A stretch of DNA of 30,837 nucleotides from Firmicutes bacterium UBA3936 (GTDB lineage: Bacteria; Bacillota; Dethiobacteria; Dethiobacterales; Dethiobacteraceae): NCBI GenBank assembly GCA_002385745.1, contig DGEC01000074.1:1-30837 (forward strand), written 5' to 3'. Under the pieces are notes generated by a model. It saw nothing but the letters and a program-made list of their open reading frames with translations. It had not been told where the DNA came from and did no database searches. Shown one piece after another: positions 29,620 through 30,837 of this stretch (positions are counted from its first letter, which is position 1; every line of letters begins with the position of its first letter). The translations under genes were made by a program, and so were the position numbers.

Positions 29620-30837
29620 TTGGGTGTGATTGTGCAAAAATTTGGCGGCACGTCGCTGGCAACAAAGGCTGTCAGGCAGGAGGCTTTGCAGCATATAATC
29701 CAGGCAAAAAAAACGGACTCTTTCCCCGTCGTTGTCGTATCTGCCATGGGCAGGAGAGGAGACGCCTTTGCAACAGACACCCTGCTGGAATTTATGCAGT
29801 CTGCTGCAGGCAAGGTGCCGCCCAGGGAAATGGACCTGGCCCTTTCCTGCGGAGAAATAATAGCAGCAGCCGTGGTGGCGTCCGGGATAAGGGAAGCGGG
29901 ATTCAATGCCGTGGCGCTGACAGGTTGGCAGGCCGGGATAATAACGGATAACAATTTCGGAAAGGCAGAAATTATCCGTATAAAAAATGAACGTCTTCTT
30001 CGCTGTTTACAGGAAGGCATCATTCCGGTTGTAGCCGGATTTCAGGGTGTTACTGAAGACGGGGAGATAACCACCCTGGGTCGCGGCGGCTCAGATACGA
30101 CTGCTGTAGCTCTCGCAGCCGCCCTGGAGGCGGAAGCAGCGGAAATCTATTCGGATGTTGATGCGGTAATGACTGCAGACCCCAGGCTGGTCCCGGAAGC
30201 AAAAGCCATTGCCAACGCAGGCTACCAGGAAATTCTTCAGATGGCTCAAGAAGGGGCAAGGGTAATTCATCCCAAAGCGGTATCAATTGCCATGCAATAT
30301 AACATGCCCCTGCTGTTGAAAAAAACCGGAAGCCGGGGAAAGGGGACACTGGTTACTCATAAAACAGCCCGCAGAAATAAAGACATATTCCGGGATGTCA
30401 GAACAGTAACCGGAATCACTCATCTTGCAGGTGTAGCGCAAGTCATTATTACCACTCCTGGGTTGACAGGCAAAGAGATTGAAACTATTTTAAGCGGACT
30501 CTCGGCAGAGGGGATCAGTATTGACTTGATTTGTTTGTCTCCGAAGATAAACAAATTTGTCATTGCCCGGGAAAAAAGTGCAGATGCCGCCTGTATAATC
30601 AACAGCCTGGGATTTGCCGCTAAAACCGTAGAAGGACTGGCAAAAGTTACTCTGGTTGGAGCGGGGATGCGCGGAATTCCCGGTGTTATGGCCAGGATTG
30701 TCGCTGCCTTAAACAGTGTTAAAGCAACAATTTTACAGACGGCCGATTCACATCTGAGCATCTCCTGCTTAATACATGAAGATAAAATGGCGGCAGCAGT
30801 ACGCGCACTTCACAGGGAATTTGCCCTGTCAGAGGAA
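29620..30837 (+). CDS. dapG: Aspartate kinase, DapG type (extreme C-terminus beyond window)
   Basis: Phosphorylates aspartate, the first step toward diaminopimelate, lysine and dipicolinate. The 406 visible codons contain the catalytic start VQKFGGTSLA, VVVVSAMGRRGDAFATDTLL, the SCGEIIAA block, TTLGRGGSDTTAVALAAAL and DVDAVMTADPRLVPEAK. Two ACT domains follow (about 265-406), with VTLVGAGMRGIPGVMARIV and ILQTADSHLSISCLIHE. TTG 29620 is preferred because AAGGTGG lies about five bases upstream and the N-terminus then matches Bacillus DapG; GTG 29611 and GTG 29626 are alternatives. Bacillus DapG has about 404 residues, so only a few codons and the stop are probably missing. In Bacillus asd lies between spoVFB and dapG; it is absent here. 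Confidence 0.95.
   Translation, partial: MGVIVQKFGGTSLATKAVRQEALQHIIQAKKTDSFPVVVVSAMGRRGDAFATDTLLEFMQSAAGKVPPREMDLALSCGEIIAAAVVASGIREAGFNAVALTGWQAGIITDNNFGKAEIIRIKNERLLRCLQEGIIPVVAGFQGVTEDGEITTLGRGGSDTTAVALAAALEAEAAEIYSDVDAVMTADPRLVPEAKAIANAGYQEILQMAQEGARVIHPKAVSIAMQYNMPLLLKKTGSRGKGTLVTHKTARRNKDIFRDVRTVTGITHLAGVAQVIITTPGLTGKEIETILSGLSAEGISIDLICLSPKINKFVIAREKSADAACIINSLGFAAKTVEGLAKVTLVGAGMRGIPGVMARIVAALNSVKATILQTADSHLSISCLIHEDKMAAAVRALHREFALSEE

Noticed and set aside
1..30837. CRISPR arrays, tRNA or rRNA genes, prophage or toxin-antitoxin systems
   Set aside because: I saw no spaced direct repeats, cloverleaf-like intergenic segments or such gene families; intergenic space is short throughout.

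Overview
The window is a 30.8 kb chromosomal segment from an endospore-forming member of the Bacillota, most likely class Clostridia. The support is CodY and HslVU together, the MEP isoprenoid genes dxr and ispG beside rseP, the dipicolinate synthase genes dpaA/dpaB, and a gene order (xerC-hslVU-codY, rpsB-tsf-pyrH-frr-uppS-cdsA-dxr-rseP-ispG, rimP-nusA-infB-rbfA-truB-ribF-rpsO-pnp, ymxH-dpaAB-dapG) that tracks the Bacillus/Clostridia housekeeping axis. I cannot name genus or species. Every real gene reads on the + strand, mostly with tight spacing or overlaps, so the window is a chain of operons separated by intrinsic terminators.

Layout: (1) 1-274, the C-terminal end of an unidentified protein and a short palindrome. 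(2) 275-4004, xerC-hslV-hslU-codY, closed by a terminator. (3) 4080-4613, an orphan protein with one predicted membrane anchor. (4) 4634-7897, translation and nucleotide genes rpsB, tsf, pyrH and frr, with a sigma-A promoter and two intercistronic terminators; S2 carries an unusual acidic, Ala-rich tail of about 108 residues. (5) 7904-13011, a PASTA-like small protein, then the lipid and isoprenoid cluster uppS-cdsA-dxr-rseP-ispG. (6) 13033-20898, the rimP-nusA-rnpM-ylxQ-infB-rbfA-nrnA-truB-ribF operon behind its own promoter and two leader hairpins; proS and polC, often found here, are absent. (7) 20892-23645, rpsO and pnp with a structured rpsO leader and terminators. (8) 23701-27381, two NodB-fold proteins (a PdaB-like one and a YlxY-like one), a VanW-domain protein, dut, a small membrane protein and ymxH. 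(9) 27409-27999, a YflT/GsiB-type stress protein behind two mutually exclusive RNA stems. (10) 28039-30837, a sigma-K-type promoter, dpaA, dpaB and dapG (its last codons lie beyond the window), that is, the route feeding spore dipicolinate.

This is mainly core genome and I found no new multi-gene defence or mobile system. The observations most worth a second look are: dpaA broken by one extra base in an A10 run, directly downstream of a perfect sigma-K -10 element; competing stems that would hide or free the ribosome binding site of the stress gene; rimP and the vanW-like gene apparently starting at ATT and CTG; a three-codon ORF that carries the infB ribosome binding site inside it; the S2 tail; and a shared N-terminal module in the adjacent YlxY-like and VanW-like proteins.

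All calls come from reading the sequence and remembering families. No alignment, HMM or folding program was run.
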